Positions 33,303 through 43,654 of a DNA stretch of 64,000 nt are shown here, in pieces (the stretch's first letter is position 1; every line of letters begins with the position of its first letter). Origin of the DNA: Dactylis glomerata (lineage: Eukaryota; Streptophyta; Magnoliopsida; Poales; Poaceae); NCBI GenBank assembly GCA_007115705.1, contig QXEO01000234.1, forward strand, positions 1,779,375 to 1,843,374, given 5' to 3'. Under the pieces are notes generated by a model. That model did no database searches and had not been told where the DNA came from. It saw nothing but the letters and a program-made list of their open reading frames with translations. Position numbers and translations under genes: made by a program.

Positions 33303-33848
33303 ATGTCTCCTCTCGCCTGCCTGGCCACCTTGTCCCTCGCACTGGCCTCGCTATCCTCGCCGGCGGTAGCCATCAGCATCCCCCGCCATAACCATGGCGC
33401 CGCCGTCCAGGCACCCGTCGTGCCCTCGTGGACGCAGTTCCTGCAGGTGCACAACGAAGCTCGGGCCGCGCTTGGCGTGCCACCGCTGGCCTGGAACTGG
33501 ACGATCGAGCTGGACGCCATGAAGTACGCGAACGAGCTCCGCGTCCCATGCAGCCTCTCGCCGAAGCCCTGGCCCACCGACGGCGTCTACGGGCGGAACC
33601 TCTACTGGGCCAGCGGGCACCACACGGCGGCGCACGCGGCGGCGGCGTGGGTGGACGAGTGGCGGTGGTACGACCGCCGCGCCAACGCCTGCGCGCAGGG
33701 CAAGACTTGCGGGGACTACACTCAGCTGGTGTGGAACACCACCACGCACCTCGGCTGCGCCCGCCGGACGTGCCTGAACGGCCACGACACCGTCGCCGTC
33801 TGCGAGTACTTCCCTCCCGGAAACTATGTCGGCGTGCTGCCCTACTGA
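33303..33848 (+). CDS. PR1-like: PR-1-like secreted CAP-domain protein 2
   Basis: This single-exon gene encodes 181 aa. The signal peptide is about residues 1-23 (cleavage near AVA). The CAP domain carries QVHNEARAALG at 48-58, YGRNLYW at 96-102, WVDEW at 116-120, GDYTQLVWNTTTHLGC at 137-152 and VCEYFPPGNY at 166-175. Six mature cysteines (83, 130, 136, 152, 157, 167) are conserved. Compared with canonical PR-1, the cavity Glu of GEN is Arg98 and the second His is Asp138, while His50 and Glu119 remain. The start is in a good context (CACCATGTCT), shared with gene 3. It is the closest paralogue of the gene at 53072. It should be secreted and defence-related, but the cavity changes suggest altered ligand or metal binding. 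Confidence 0.93.
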   Translation: MSPLACLATLSLALASLSSPAVAISIPRHNHGAAVQAPVVPSWTQFLQVHNEARAALGVPPLAWNWTIELDAMKYANELRVPCSLSPKPWPTDGVYGRNLYWASGHHTAAHAAAAWVDEWRWYDRRANACAQGKTCGDYTQLVWNTTTHLGCARRTCLNGHDTVAVCEYFPPGNYVGVLPY

Positions 33849-33851
33849 TTG

Positions 33852-34535
33852 TAACATTTATCTATTATTTAACCCGACGTCCGAAAAATGTCCAAATAAC
33901 ACGTGCGATATATATGCGCAAGATAGTTGACATGATCCTTATCCTGTATGTACAAGGTTTCCCTTTTCTTACTGAAACTTCAGCTGAGTTTCAGGTGTTT
34001 CTCCTTTCTGTGGTGCCAAATTAGCCTTCCAATGTAGAGTACTAGCGAATGCCATTTCTCCGGAAGAACGGAACTCAAATGCTCCAAGTGAAGGGAGAAG
34101 AATATTTAGCAACAACAGAAGTGCCCTGGTCTATTGAACATTTGGCATGATGCCCACTGACACACTAATAACGAAGTCATGCATGAAATTCTTCGGTAGT
34201 CACGCCCCAAGATGTCCAAAGCGTTCTAGAGACAACAGACAACTAGCTCGACAGGAAACCCATCTCAGATTACAAAACTCAGACGAAACAAAGGCGCGGA
34301 AGATAAAACGGAGTGGAGTCAACTGCCGATTCCTCATGGAACAATAGTCAGATTCAGTGGTGCAATTTGGACAATTACAGAACACACTAACTGTTGGAAT
34401 GGCGACACATCTTCTCTACTGTATATATCCATCAGAGTCGATATCTAAAAGCAGTGCTCGCAAGCTTTGTTGGGTGGCTATTCGGCCATGCACCCCATGT
34501 AGGTAATACCATATCGCAGATTCACCGTTAACATT
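33852..34535. other. Convergent intergenic region between PR-1-like gene 2 and the small gene
   Basis: This holds the 3' flank of the PR-1-like gene (plus strand) and, on the minus strand, the 3' untranslated region of the gene whose stop codon is at 34536-34538. No transposon ends or other genes were recognised. Confidence 0.4.
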
Positions 34536-37500
34536 CTATGGCTCCCCTTCTTCGTTTTCCTCTGTTGATTCCCCTGCTTTCTCCAGCTGTCTTTCATTCT
34601 TGCCCTGCAGTAATAGGTATGAGACAGATTAAATGAGGCAGACCAACATGAAATGAAGCTTGATTGCCTAAGTCTGAGGTGCTGAAGACGGGAAAGTGGA
34701 TTAAATAAGTAGCAATTAGCACAATTTTTTTTTTAAAGGAACAACAAACAACATATGCAAAAGGAGAAAGGCATTTTATGGCCTAAGTTCATGAAAACAT
34801 GAAACTAATGAGGAGACAGTAGGTTTTGGTTAGTAAATTAGGTAGTTTGTCTCTTAAAGTGTCAGTTCACAATGGCGTCTAAAAAATGCTATTACTACCT
34901 TTTGCTTCAATCCTCGGTACAAATGTTAACTGTGAGAATATGTTAGTTAGTCAGAATCTCTTTATAGTCTTAGACATGGATGTCAAATTGTTGGAACAAT
35001 AAAAGATGCAAAGCTCACAAGAAATGGCTGGTAGCAATTAAAGTTACTCCCTCCGACCCATATTACTCTTCGTCAATACGGATGTATCTAGACACTAAAA
35101 TATGTCTAGATACATCCATATTACGAAGAGTATTATGGGTCAGAGGGAGTAAGAATTATTGGATATCCTCAATAATATCACTTGATGTTCATTAACATAG
35201 GGGTGGGCGTTCGGTCTAGACCGAAAATTCGGTTTTTGTTTTTCGATCTTTTTTGAGTTCGGTCTCTAAAATTTCAGAACCGAATTTACCTAACAAATTT
35301 TGATAACCGAAAGGTTCGGGTACCCGACATTTAGGTCTTTAGTTCGGTCAGACCGTATTGTGCAAGAGAGGCCGATTCCAAGTACATTGATATCAATGAC
35401 CGTACTGGTTTTGAGAAATTGCAATGCGTACATTGATATCAAATCAGCAGGTAATCATAATATACCAACTTGAAATTGTGAGCGAATAGGACACAGTTAG
35501 TTCACATAGCGAATGAAAACCAGTAACATATCCCAGCTGCTGCCAGTGCCAAGTATCGCTGGACTGCTCCTATGCAAGGAATGCTAAAGCTGAATTTTTT
35601 CCTCTTTTATCCATGAAACTAACCAAGCTACGATGGGCGGTATTATTAGAGATCATCGGGCATCAGAATTTCTCAAAACTCTGCTTCATCTACAGGGAGA
35701 TCGACAGGCTAAGAAGAAAGGAATCCTACTTTTCCATTGCGAAGTATCGTTGCAGGAGCTGCCTGATGCCGTTGTCGTTTGTCCATCCTGAGGTGTCCAC
35801 GCCCGCGTGCAGGTGCAGCACTGCTTCAACAACGACGGGCCCGACCGGCGGCCAGCTCGTGCTGCAGGATCTGTGCCGATCTCTAGAAACGGAAAGCGGC
35901 TAGCAGGATGGGTAAGAGGCGCAGCAGCGGACGAAGGTAGACACGCGCTCTCGCCATCTCGCGAGTAGATGTGGACGCGTCAGAACTGCTAGCCTGCTGG
36001 GAATTGATGGAGCGGTCGATCGGGAACTGGTATCGCCCTCTGGACTCCCTCGGGAAGATGTACAGTAAATGACTCATTGACTCCGGTGGGCTTACAAGTT
36101 GGCGAGTGGGTTAAATTAACCCTGAGCAGCCACTGGTAGGAAAACCCTTATAGGTGGGATGCAATTCTGTGGCGCACTAGCCAGCAGTGCGCCACAGAAA
36201 ATAATTCTGTGGCGCACCTGGCGTGGTGCGCCACAAAAATACAACATTTCTGTGGCACACCAGAAGGCCATGCGCCACAGAATTTTGGTGGGGCCCACTC
36301 CCTGCCAGCCCCAATCATTGGTTCCACTAATTCTGTGGCGCACCGGACGTGATGCGCCATAGAATTAGTACATTCTGTGGCGCATAAGGTCTGGTGCGCC
36401 ACAGAATTAGGACATTCTGTGGCGCATCTGGTTTGGTGCGCCACAGAATTAGGACATTCTGTGGAGCACTTGGCCAGTGGGAAGCATTGGACATCGCCCT
36501 TCCCTAGGTTCGGGGACGACGGAAGGAACATCAGGCTGGGTATGAGCACCGATAGACTCAATCCGTTCGGCAACCAGAGTAGCACGCATAGCACCTGGCC
36601 TGTGTTTGTATGGCCTTACAACCAGAGTAGCACTCAATCCGAGGGATAATGGACGAGCACGTCCGTGATACGCTGTTTGGCACCAGGAAGTCGATCGGCG
36701 TGAGGCAGCTCAAGATGCTACAGGATGAGATCGTGGTGATACTATGTGAGCTCGAGATTTACTTCCCGCCCGCATTCTGTGATATATGCGTCCATCTCCT
36801 TCTCCATGTCGTTGATGACATCAGGCAGCTCGGCCCGACGTTCTTCCACAACATGATGTCTTTCGAAAGGCAGAACTGTGTCATGAAAGGATACGTTCGC
36901 AACAGGGCCCGTCCAGACGCAAGCATGGCCAAGGATACGTTCGCAACAGGGCTTTTTTGGGCCATCCCAAGGCACGAGAAAAAAGCCCGACATGAAACCC
37001 GGCCCGGCACGTACTGTTTCAGGCCCGACCCGGCACGAGGCCCGTAACGGGCTGGGCTTTTTTTAGAAACTTGACCCGTGGGCTAGCACGAGCCCGGCCC
37101 GATAAATTTTGGGCCAAGCCCAGCACGGGCCCAGCCCGGCACGGCACGGAAAAGCCCGAAAAAACGGTTGAGAGGGAGTTGAAAACTAGAAAGTCCGATG
37201 GGCCAAATAAGGCCACGTCGTGCTTAACAGGCCCGCAGTGCTTTCGGGCCATCGGGCTGCCCCGGAACAGTAGCCGTGCCGGGCTTTTTTATATTTTCCG
37301 TCTCGTGGGCCGGCCGCGCACTGCTTCTTCTCTCTCTGTTCCCGCGTTTCCTATGCTCCGCCCGTTAGCGGGGCGGAACTCCGCTCCGCCCGTGTGGGCG
37401 TGACGTTGGGCCGGCCCGTTAACGCGGCGGCCCGTTAGCAAATTTGAACATTTTTAAAATTTGAACATTTTTTGAATTTGAACATGTTTAAAATTTGAAC

Positions 37501-40500
37501 ATTTTTAAAATTTAACATTTTTTATGTTTGAACATTTTTTATTTTTAAACAATTTTCAAATTTGAACATTTTTTATGTTTGAATATTTTTTTTGAACATT
37601 TTTTTTCAAGTTGAACAATTTTCAGAAATTGCTAAGATTTGAAATGTTTTCAGATTTGTTTTGTTCAGATTTAAATTTTTGTTCAAATATGAATTTTGTT
37701 CAAATACGAAATTGTTCAAATTCAAATTTTTGTTCAAATCTAAAATAATATAAGAAAAAAAAAGTAGAAACTTCGCTCGTGGGTCGGCCCAACACGAGCG
37801 CGCGTGGGCGGAGCTTCCCTCGCTCCGCTAACGTGCGGAGCATAGGAGCTCCCCTCTGTTCCCCTCCACTGAGCCGGCCGCAAACCCTAGATAGCCGCCG
37901 CGTCCGCCCTCCTCGAACGCGCCTCCGCGCTCCTCCGCACCGCCGCGTCCGCCCTCCTCGTCGACAGCGCCGCCAGCCAGGAGGAGGCCGGGGAGGCGGA
38001 TACCCGCGTCGCCGAGTTCGCGTCCACCTACGGTTACCGGAGCCCCCGCGCCCCACGCGTCGATGCTATAATAGGCGCCCCGTCGCCGCCCTGCCGCAGG
38101 GGATCGCCGAGCTCTCGCCGCCGCGTCCAGCCGCCCCCCCCTCACCCTCCGCAAAGGTTCGTCGCGCTCTCTCACGCCCTCCTCTCCTCTTCCTGCTCCG
38201 GTATCATCCGCCATCTGATTCGTGGGTCTGTTAGATCTGTTCATGATTCGATTCATGGTTTGGTACTGTGAGATAATTTCCATTCTCTTAAAAATAGTTT
38301 ACCACCAGCCTCCCACATGGTTCAATGATAGGATACTGTGATGGACAGCTTTGAAAGTTCTTTTGCATAGAATGATCTATGTGCCCACTGGACAATTGCT
38401 TTAGCTAACCATGTAAAAAACACATGCCATGTTAGCGAAACCAGTAACTTTAGATAAACAGACAGTATATTCAATTAACTCATTTCGGTTCACAGCCTAG
38501 GTAACAACTCCTTTCTTGGTATGGTGGTCAGATGTATGTTTCCTCGCAAAAAAAAGTATGTTTGCTTTGCTTTCATGTAGTCAGAATAAGCTTTTGTAAT
38601 TTTGTAGAGTAGTTCCTTGTGTTCTCTTGCGAATGCATAATAATTTGTAGAGCCATAAGACCACATGTATTTTTTTCCTTCTTGGAATGGAATGATACGA
38701 AGATCTGGTTCTATTCACGAAAATGAATCCAATGTGTGTTGGAGTACCATGCAGCTTGTCTTCAGATTGCTGGACCCATCCATTAGCTACTACTATTCAT
38801 TAAAATGGTGGGTTTGAACAGTAGCTTTAATTTATATATCACGCTGGGTTTTGGTAGTAGTTTCAGACTTTCAGTTATATCTTATGCACTGGAAAAATTC
38901 TTCTCAGATAAAGGCATAAAGCTACCTTCCCTAATTGTACTATGCTATATTTCAAGATTTCCCAGACACGCGTGATGGGTTATAAGATATATTATTGTGC
39001 AGTGATTGTTAGACTTAATATTACAAACAATATTTGAATGTGACATGTGATGCTTCAGTGACGTTACAGGGGTAGAAATTGCTGGCGCTCTTAAGAATGT
39101 TCATGCATTATTATAGCTAGATAAAGTCACAAGCTTAGCTTGGAGCTCACGTGTAGAGTCATATACTCTGTTATAGTATGCTCTGGTTATAGTATGCTCT
39201 GTTAGTATGCTCTGTTATAGTATGCTCTGGTTATAGTATGCTCTGGTTATAGTATGCTCACGTGTAGAGTCATATACTCTGTTAGTATGCTCTGTTATAG
39301 TATGCTCTGGTTAGTATGCTCTGTTAGTATGCTCTGTTATAGTATGCTTTGGTTAGTATGCTCTGTTATAGTATGCTCTGTTATAGTATGCTCTGGTTAG
39401 TATGCTCTGTTAGTATGCTCTGTTATAGTATGCTCTGGTTAGTATGCTCTGTTAGTATGCCCTGTGTTTTTAATTTAGCTTCTTCTTTTTTTGATCGATT
39501 ATTTGTTGTACTAAACATTTTTCTCTCTGCTTTTAGGTACGCCATGGTGCGCCGCAAGATCACCACCTACGCTATGATGAGCCGACGCCCACCACCACCC
39601 CCTCTCCCTCCGACGCCGCCTCCAACGCCGCCACCTCCAGCGTCCGACGGCGAGGAGGAAGAAGTCCCCGAGGTGGACTACCCGGAGGACGAAGAGGAGA
39701 ACGACCGCCTGGAGGCGGAAGTCCAGGCGGAGATCGACGACATGGAGTGGACCATCTCGGACCCCGAGAATGAAGAACAGGCGGCCATCCACGCCTCGTG
39801 GCGTTCTCTGCGGATGGAGAACAAGGAGGCGGCGCGCGACGACGAGTTGGACGGCCTGCTTCTTGAGTCGGGGCTCAAGGAGTCCCGCGACCGCCACACG
39901 ACGGAGGAGGGAGCGCGCAGCTTCATGGAGTTGGAGCGGCGGCGCCTCTTGGCGCTGCTCGCGGAGGACTCCGGTCGCCTCCACAAGATTGTGGAGGATG
40001 ACTTCCTCCCCGCCCCCGCCGCCGCACGAGATGCTCGATCGGGCCTAGCGGCGACGAAGAAGCGCGTGAGGGCCAACGACGACGAGGCGGGCCCCTCTAG
40101 GCGCTAGAACTTTTTTTTCGTATTATGAACTGCTTATATATGATCATATGAACTGCTATGTTTTATTCTAGGCTTATGAATCCTTGCCATAGTATTTGTG
40201 ATCATGCAAGCATGCTTTTGAACTTTGTCATTCCTTTCGTTGCATAACATATATACTCCATTCTAGGCTTATATATGATCGATCGTCATCCATGCTATGT
40301 TTTATTCTAGGCTTATGAATCCTTGCCATAGTATTTGTGATCATGCAAGCATGTTTTTGAACTTTGTCATTCCTTTCGTTGCATATATAACATATATACT
40401 CCATTCTAGGCTTATATATGATCGATCGTCATCCATGCTATGTTTTATTCTAGGCTTATGAATCCTTGCCATAGTATTTGTGATCATATGCAAACATGTT

Positions 40501-42671
40501 TTTTAACTTTATCATTCCTTTCGTTGCATAACATATATACTTCATGTCTATACAGAGATGGCGAAGTGGTACGTGGTGTACAGTGGTCGGGTTCTAGGAG
40601 TCTACGAGGAGTGGGAGGACTGCCAGGCATAGGTGACCAGCTTCAGCGGCAACTGCTACAAAGGGTACAAGACAAGAGAGCTCGCGGTCTCCAAGTGGAG
40701 GAGACACGTGTGGAAGAAGAATCGGATGAAGTTCTTGATCATGGTCTCGATCTGCTCATCGTCGTCGCCGGTGTGATCTATTCGAACTTTTTTTTCGATG
40801 TTGGACTTGCTTATATATGATCGATCGTCATCCATGCTATGTTTTATTCTAGGCTTATGAATCCTTGCCATTGTATTTGTGGTCATGCAAGCATGTTTTT
40901 GCACTTTGTCATTCCTTTCGTTGCATAACATATATACTACATGTCTATAGAGCTACAGGTAGAGCTACCTTTCTCTACATGTCTATAGAGAAAGGTGTTG
41001 TTATATGCCTTGTGTCCATAGAGATGACGTGGTACGTCGTGTTCGAGGGGCGGGTTCCAGGAGTCTATGAGGAGTGGACGGACTGCAAGGAACAGGTGCA
41101 CAAGTTCAGCGGCAACTGCTACAAAGGCTACCCGACTCAACAAGAGGCGGTTGCCAAGTGGAGGAAGCACCAGTCGAACAAGAGCAAGATGAAGACCTTC
41201 ATTGTGCTCTCGCTCTTGCTCACCATCGTCGGAGCGGTACTCTATTTCATCCTAGTGTAGGCGGCGGCCGGTGTCACTTCATTTGTATCTTGTGATGATG
41301 CACTTAATTTGCATGGATTATGAGTTGTATGGAGATATATATGTATGATGAGTTGTATATGCATGGAGCTATATGAAATCTGTTAATATTCTATATGAAA
41401 TGAGTTGTATATGGAGATATATAATTGTGCTATATGAAATCTGTTGATATATCTGTATACTGCTATATTATATCTCTTAATACCTGTATATATACACCAG
41501 ACAGAATAAGTTCTGTATAAAACCTGTAATATTTCTGTGGCGCACTAAAATGCAATTCTGTGGCGCACCTAATTCTGTGGCGCACCAAACCATAATGCGC
41601 CACAAAATTTCTTAATTCTGTGGCGCATTAGGGCTTGGTGCGCCACAGAATTCCTTATTTCTGTGGCGCATGTGCTGGTGCGCCACAGAATGCTTATTTT
41701 TGTGGCGAAGATTCTGTGGAGCACCACCCATGCGCCACAGAATGCATATTTTGGTGCGCCACAGAAGAGGTTTTCCCTACTAGTGAGCTCGCAAAGTCGG
41801 TCTATACGGGTATTCGGTCTATTTACTTGTAAAGCCCGAATTAATCTATAAATTTCAGTCTAAAAATATTTTTACCCAAATTTTTAAACGGTCTTTTCAG
41901 GTTCGGTCTATTCGGTTTCGGTCTCGGTCTTTTCGGTCTCGGGCTTCGGTTTTCGGTTTTTCTGCCCACCCCTACATTAACATAGATTCTAATTTTTTTT
42001 TACGATGACCCGTATTTACCAAAGAATGTGTTGTTTTTCCAGCTTAAGATATAAAAGATTGATTAATATAGAGAAATAAGTAACTGTTACCAAAGGGAAG
42101 TCTGAGCTGTATGACATGTATTTTCGTCCTAACATCACATTCCTCATTCTCTTACATTTTATCATCTATTTTCTGCACTGTAAATTTCAGTTATTAGTGA
42201 AATTTCAACTGTTGGCTGAGCCCTCTATTGTACTGTATATAAATAAAATTCACAGTTAGTTTAATGGTAAATTATGCTAAGCTCAACAGCTCCAACAAAA
42301 TGGTCCAAATTCAGAACAATAGCACCAGTGTGCACCTTTGGAATTAGCCCTTCCACAGACATCAGTTCATACAACTTCTTCATGATTGTTTCCTCTTCAA
42401 CCTATATAAAATGATAGCAATTGATTACTACAAAAGTTTACCCCTGAGATCCCTTAAAATAAAAGCTAAGTAGTATCTAAGGCTCACTTGTAGTTTATGC
42501 AACTCATGGGACATTGCTCGATATGTTTCCATTAGGGCATGATTTTGCTTGTCCAAATGCCTGCAGATCATTTCTGTTATATAATGAATTGAAATCCTTA
42601 CAATGCATTTGTTGCTGAAGGATAGTCAAGATGTTGTACCTAGACATTTCAGCAGAATGCTTTGGTTCCAT
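34536..42671 (-). CDS. Small charged coiled-coil protein, four coding exons
   Basis: The minus-strand coding exons are 42640-42671 (ATG to a phase-2 break), 42488-42560, 42336-42401 and 34536-34604. All introns have GT and AG ends and every phase joins without a shift, giving 79 residues. An in-frame TAA lies six codons upstream of the ATG, which fixes the start. The middle (HLDKQNHALMETYRAM, then HELHKLQVEEETIMKKLYEL) looks like an amphipathic helix or coiled coil, and the tail is acidic (STEENEEGEP). No known domain is recognised. If the last intron is retained, the frame runs on from 42335 to a stop at 42261, giving a different 24-residue tail. The last intron is about 7.7 kb because it contains the hAT and CACTA elements. 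A non-coding first exon probably lies at 44406 to about 44640. Confidence 0.65.
35047..35149. mobile_element. Stowaway MITE (103 bp)
   Basis: It begins CTCCCTCCGACCCATATTAC and ends with the inverted GTCAGAGGGAG, forms an almost complete hairpin, and is flanked by TA (35045-35046 and 35150-35151). This is the Tc1/Mariner-type signature. It lies in the last intron of the small gene. Confidence 0.92.
36155..36475. repeat. CACTA-1 left subterminal repeats
   Basis: Repeated ATTCTGTGGCGCA and its complement TGCGCCACAGAAT are arranged as imperfect palindromes, the usual binding sites of CACTA transposase. The matching right-hand array is at about 41530-41775. Confidence 0.85.
36649..36935 (+). pseudogene. 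CACTA transposase fragment (DUF4218-like)
   Basis: The ORF from 36649 encodes a segment matching the domain downstream of the plant En/Spm-type transposase: VRQLKMLQDEIVVILCELEI, FPPAFCDICVHLLLHVVDDI, then FFHNMMSFERQNC and YVRNRARPDASMA. The upstream catalytic Transposase_21 region is absent. The right end passes into a direct repeat of GGATACGTTCGCAACAGGGC (about 36891-36910 and 36935-36954), which suggests a rearrangement at the break. Confidence 0.75.
36955..37310. repeat. GC-rich AGCCCGGCACG-type repeat
   Basis: This dense array of GGCCCGGCACG, AGCCCG and CGGGCTTTTTT motifs occurs in both orientations and can form multiple hairpins. Similar sequence is common in grass MITE-like elements, but I cannot place clear termini or a duplication. 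Confidence 0.45.
37344..37853. mobile_element. Mutator-type MITE (510 bp) inside CACTA-1
   Basis: Inverted arms of about 60 bp (CCTATGCTCCGC...CGTTAGCGG and the reverse near 37800-37848) enclose an AT-rich core of TTTGAACATTTTT repeats. A 10-bp direct repeat CTCTGTTCCC flanks it (37334-37343 and 37854-37863), fitting a Mutator-type duplication of 9-11 bp. It split the 5' leader of the captured gene fragment to its right. Confidence 0.65.
37891..38271 (+). pseudogene. Captured gene fragment with lost start codon
   Basis: An open frame of 126 codons follows AAACCCTAG, a typical plant leader. It begins ATAGCCGCCGCG where ATGGCCGCCGCG would be expected, so the start codon seems to have mutated. 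The translation has a well-formed Ala-rich amphipathic start (ASALLERASALLRTAASALL) followed by VAEFASTYGYRSP, which looks like genuine protein sequence. I do not recognise the family. It is probably a host exon picked up by the CACTA element. Confidence 0.45.
38280..39160. other. CACTA-1 non-coding interior
   Basis: An 0.9-kb AT-rich stretch with no open frame, transposon end or recognisable motif. It could be an intron of the captured or element-encoded transcript. Confidence 0.4.
39165..39470 (+). repeat. AGTATGCTCTG minisatellite
   Basis: About twenty tandem units are built from AGTATGCTCTGTT with or without AT and from AGTATGCTCTGGTT(AT), so unit length varies between about 13 and 17 bp. 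It lies just upstream of a splice acceptor-like TTTTAG and the ORF at 39544. Confidence 0.85.
39544..40107 (+). CDS. Pro-rich acidic CACTA-encoded protein
   Basis: The ORF has 187 aa from ATG 39544, which lies 9 bp after the acceptor-like CTTTTAG. Residues 15-34 are a Pro-rich stretch, followed by a long Glu/Asp-rich helix-forming region with SDPENEEQAAIHASW and LLESGLKESRDRHTTEE, and a basic end (KKRVRANDDEAGPSRR) resembling a nuclear localisation signal. No known domain is recognised. It lies upstream of the hybrid-binding-domain ORFs on the same strand and may be an exon of the same transcript. It could be a CACTA accessory (TnpA-like) protein, but that is only a positional guess. Confidence 0.5.
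   Translation: MVRRKITTYAMMSRRPPPPPLPPTPPPTPPPPASDGEEEEVPEVDYPEDEEENDRLEAEVQAEIDDMEWTISDPENEEQAAIHASWRSLRMENKEAARDDELDGLLLESGLKESRDRHTTEEGARSFMELERRRLLALLAEDSGRLHKIVEDDFLPAPAAARDARSGLAATKKRVRANDDEAGPSRR
40135..40545 (+). repeat. Tandem intronic repeat, about 140 bp unit
   Basis: Three copies run from CTATGTTTTATTCTAGGCTTATGAATCC through CATTCCTTTCGTTGCATA to ACATATATAC. A fourth, partial copy stands at about 40838-40940, ahead of the second hybrid-binding-domain ORF. The unit ends near the acceptor of each ORF, so ORF and upstream intron were duplicated together. Confidence 0.75.
40558..40770 (+). pseudogene. Hybrid-binding-domain ORF copy with premature stop
   Basis: It starts MAKWYVVYSGRVLGVYEEW and is closely related to the ORF at 41024. 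Codon 25 is TAG (40630-40632). After it the frame continues with FSGNCYKGYKTRE, but the C-terminal membrane segment is degenerate. It is preceded by an acceptor TATACAG directly before AGATGG. It is a decaying duplicate. Confidence 0.7.
41024..41260 (+). CDS. Mini-protein: RNase H1-type hybrid-binding domain plus C-terminal membrane anchor
   Basis: The protein has 78 aa. Residues 3-47 carry the RNase H1 N-terminal/viroplasmin-like signature: WYVVFEGRVPGVYEEW at 3-18, C21, then QVHKFSGNCYKGYPT at 24-38 and EAVAKW at 41-46. In RNase H1 this fold binds RNA-DNA hybrids. Residues 57-78 are hydrophobic (FIVLSLLLTIVGAVLYFILV) and end at the C-terminus, predicting a tail-anchored membrane protein. 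No RNase H catalytic domain follows. The stop lies 525 bp from the right end of CACTA-1. The same architecture is found in CACTA-2 at 54979-55230, on the transcript strand and about 500 bp from that terminus. Function is unknown. Confidence 0.75.
   Translation: MTWYVVFEGRVPGVYEEWTDCKEQVHKFSGNCYKGYPTQQEAVAKWRKHQSNKSKMKTFIVLSLLLTIVGAVLYFILV
41530..41775. repeat. CACTA-1 right subterminal repeats
   Basis: TTCTGTGGCGCA and TGCGCCACAGAAT are repeated about eight times up to the terminal repeat at 41785, mirroring the array at 36155-36475. Confidence 0.85.
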
Positions 42672-43050
42672 TATGACCAAACAACTTTACACTGCTTCCT
42701 GCAGATTACTTGCCCCATTAGACAATCATTTTAGATCATGCTAGGAGTTATAAAAAATTTATCAACAGTGCATATCCAGAAATAAACAAGGATTCGTACC
42801 AGGTTTTGACCAGCTGTGTCTACTATCAAGTTGTGAACTGAACATAGCAAAAGTACATAGCAGCTAGTATGGTCCTCAAGTCTCGTGCTTATGATATCAC
42901 GAAATAGGCAAAAACAGAAGAAAAACAACGCTTGCTAGCAAACTACGTAGTAAGGAAATAAATTTCATACTCAATCAATTAGATAGTCACTGGCACACAT
43001 ATCTGTAGCAATTAGCATTACTAGTACCTGGGTACTCTAGATAAATTATA

Positions 43051-43309
43051 CTCCCTCCATTCCAATATATAGGAGGTATAGTTTTTCGCACGAATATTAA
43101 CGCACAGGTTAGGAAGTTAATTTTTCTTGGTTTTAGACGTGAAATTGGAGGAAAATAAGGAAACTCCCGATCTCATCTCTCTCCAAATGAGACTTTTTTG
43201 TGGAATATGTCAACAAATCCCACAAATCTCTCCCCATATTTGGCAGGAGTCTTATATTTTTGAATTTTCTTCAAAAAACTATACCTCCTATATATAGGAA
43301 CGGAGGGAG
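43051..43309. mobile_element. Stowaway MITE (259 bp)
   Basis: It starts CTCCCTCCATTCCAATATAT and ends ATATAGGAACGGAGGGAG, with TA on both sides (43049-43050 and 43310-43311). The arms are complementary. It lies in the first intron of the small coiled-coil gene. Confidence 0.92.
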
Positions 43310-43654
43310 TATAATACAATCAACAAATCCAGCTAGCAGATTTTCCTGTGTATGAAGTATAATCAAATCTACAAATGCATGACACATACTATATTTCAAG
43401 TTATGTTATCTAGATAAAAAACACACATGGTTCAAATTACTTGACCTATTAGATAATCATTTCAAATGAAGTTAGACATGTCCATCAGACAGTCACTACC
43501 CGTGTGACACATGTAATGCAATTGTGTTATTTAGAGAATTCTAGGTGCCACCATGTGCGAAATCCTCCATACGTCTGCTTTCAAAGACTGATATGAGTTT
43601 TAGATATCTGAATGAAACTTATGGTTGCAACTCATTGAGATGATATTGATAGTA

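Larger units (their letters stand above)
36131..41785 (+). mobile_element. CACTA-1: non-autonomous CACTA transposon (5655 bp)
   Basis: Ends CACTGGTAGGAAAACCC and GGTTTTCCCTACTAGTG are flanked by the 3-bp duplication AGC (36128-36130 and 41786-41788). Subterminal regions hold repeated ATTCTGTGGCGCA palindromes. Contents left to right are a transposase fragment (36649-36935), a GC-rich repeat, a Mutator-type MITE (37344-37853), a captured gene fragment (37891-38271), a minisatellite (39165-39470), an acidic ORF (39544-40107) and two tandem copies of a hybrid-binding-domain ORF (40558 and 41024). There is no complete transposase, so it must be moved in trans. Confidence 0.93.
35198..41974. mobile_element. 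Non-autonomous hAT element, interrupted by CACTA-1
   Basis: Terminal inverted repeats TAGGGGTGGGC and GCCCACCCCTA are flanked by a perfect 8-bp duplication CATTAACA (35190-35197 and 41975-41982), the hAT signature. Removing the nested CACTA element and its duplication leaves about 1.1 kb. Subterminal sequence is rich in TTCGGTCT/CCGAAA motifs on both sides. No transposase is visible. The part at about 35460-36110 has higher complexity and may be captured gene sequence that I cannot identify. Confidence 0.88.

Noticed and set aside
37779..38283. Arg/Pro-rich ORFs on both strands over the captured fragment
   Set aside because: They are shadow frames of the GC-rich segment. The better protein-like frame is the one starting at 37891.
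36155..41775. CRISPR-like array of GTGGCGCA palindromes
   Set aside because: The repeats are subterminal CACTA transposase-binding arrays in a plant nuclear genome, with irregular spacing and no cas genes.
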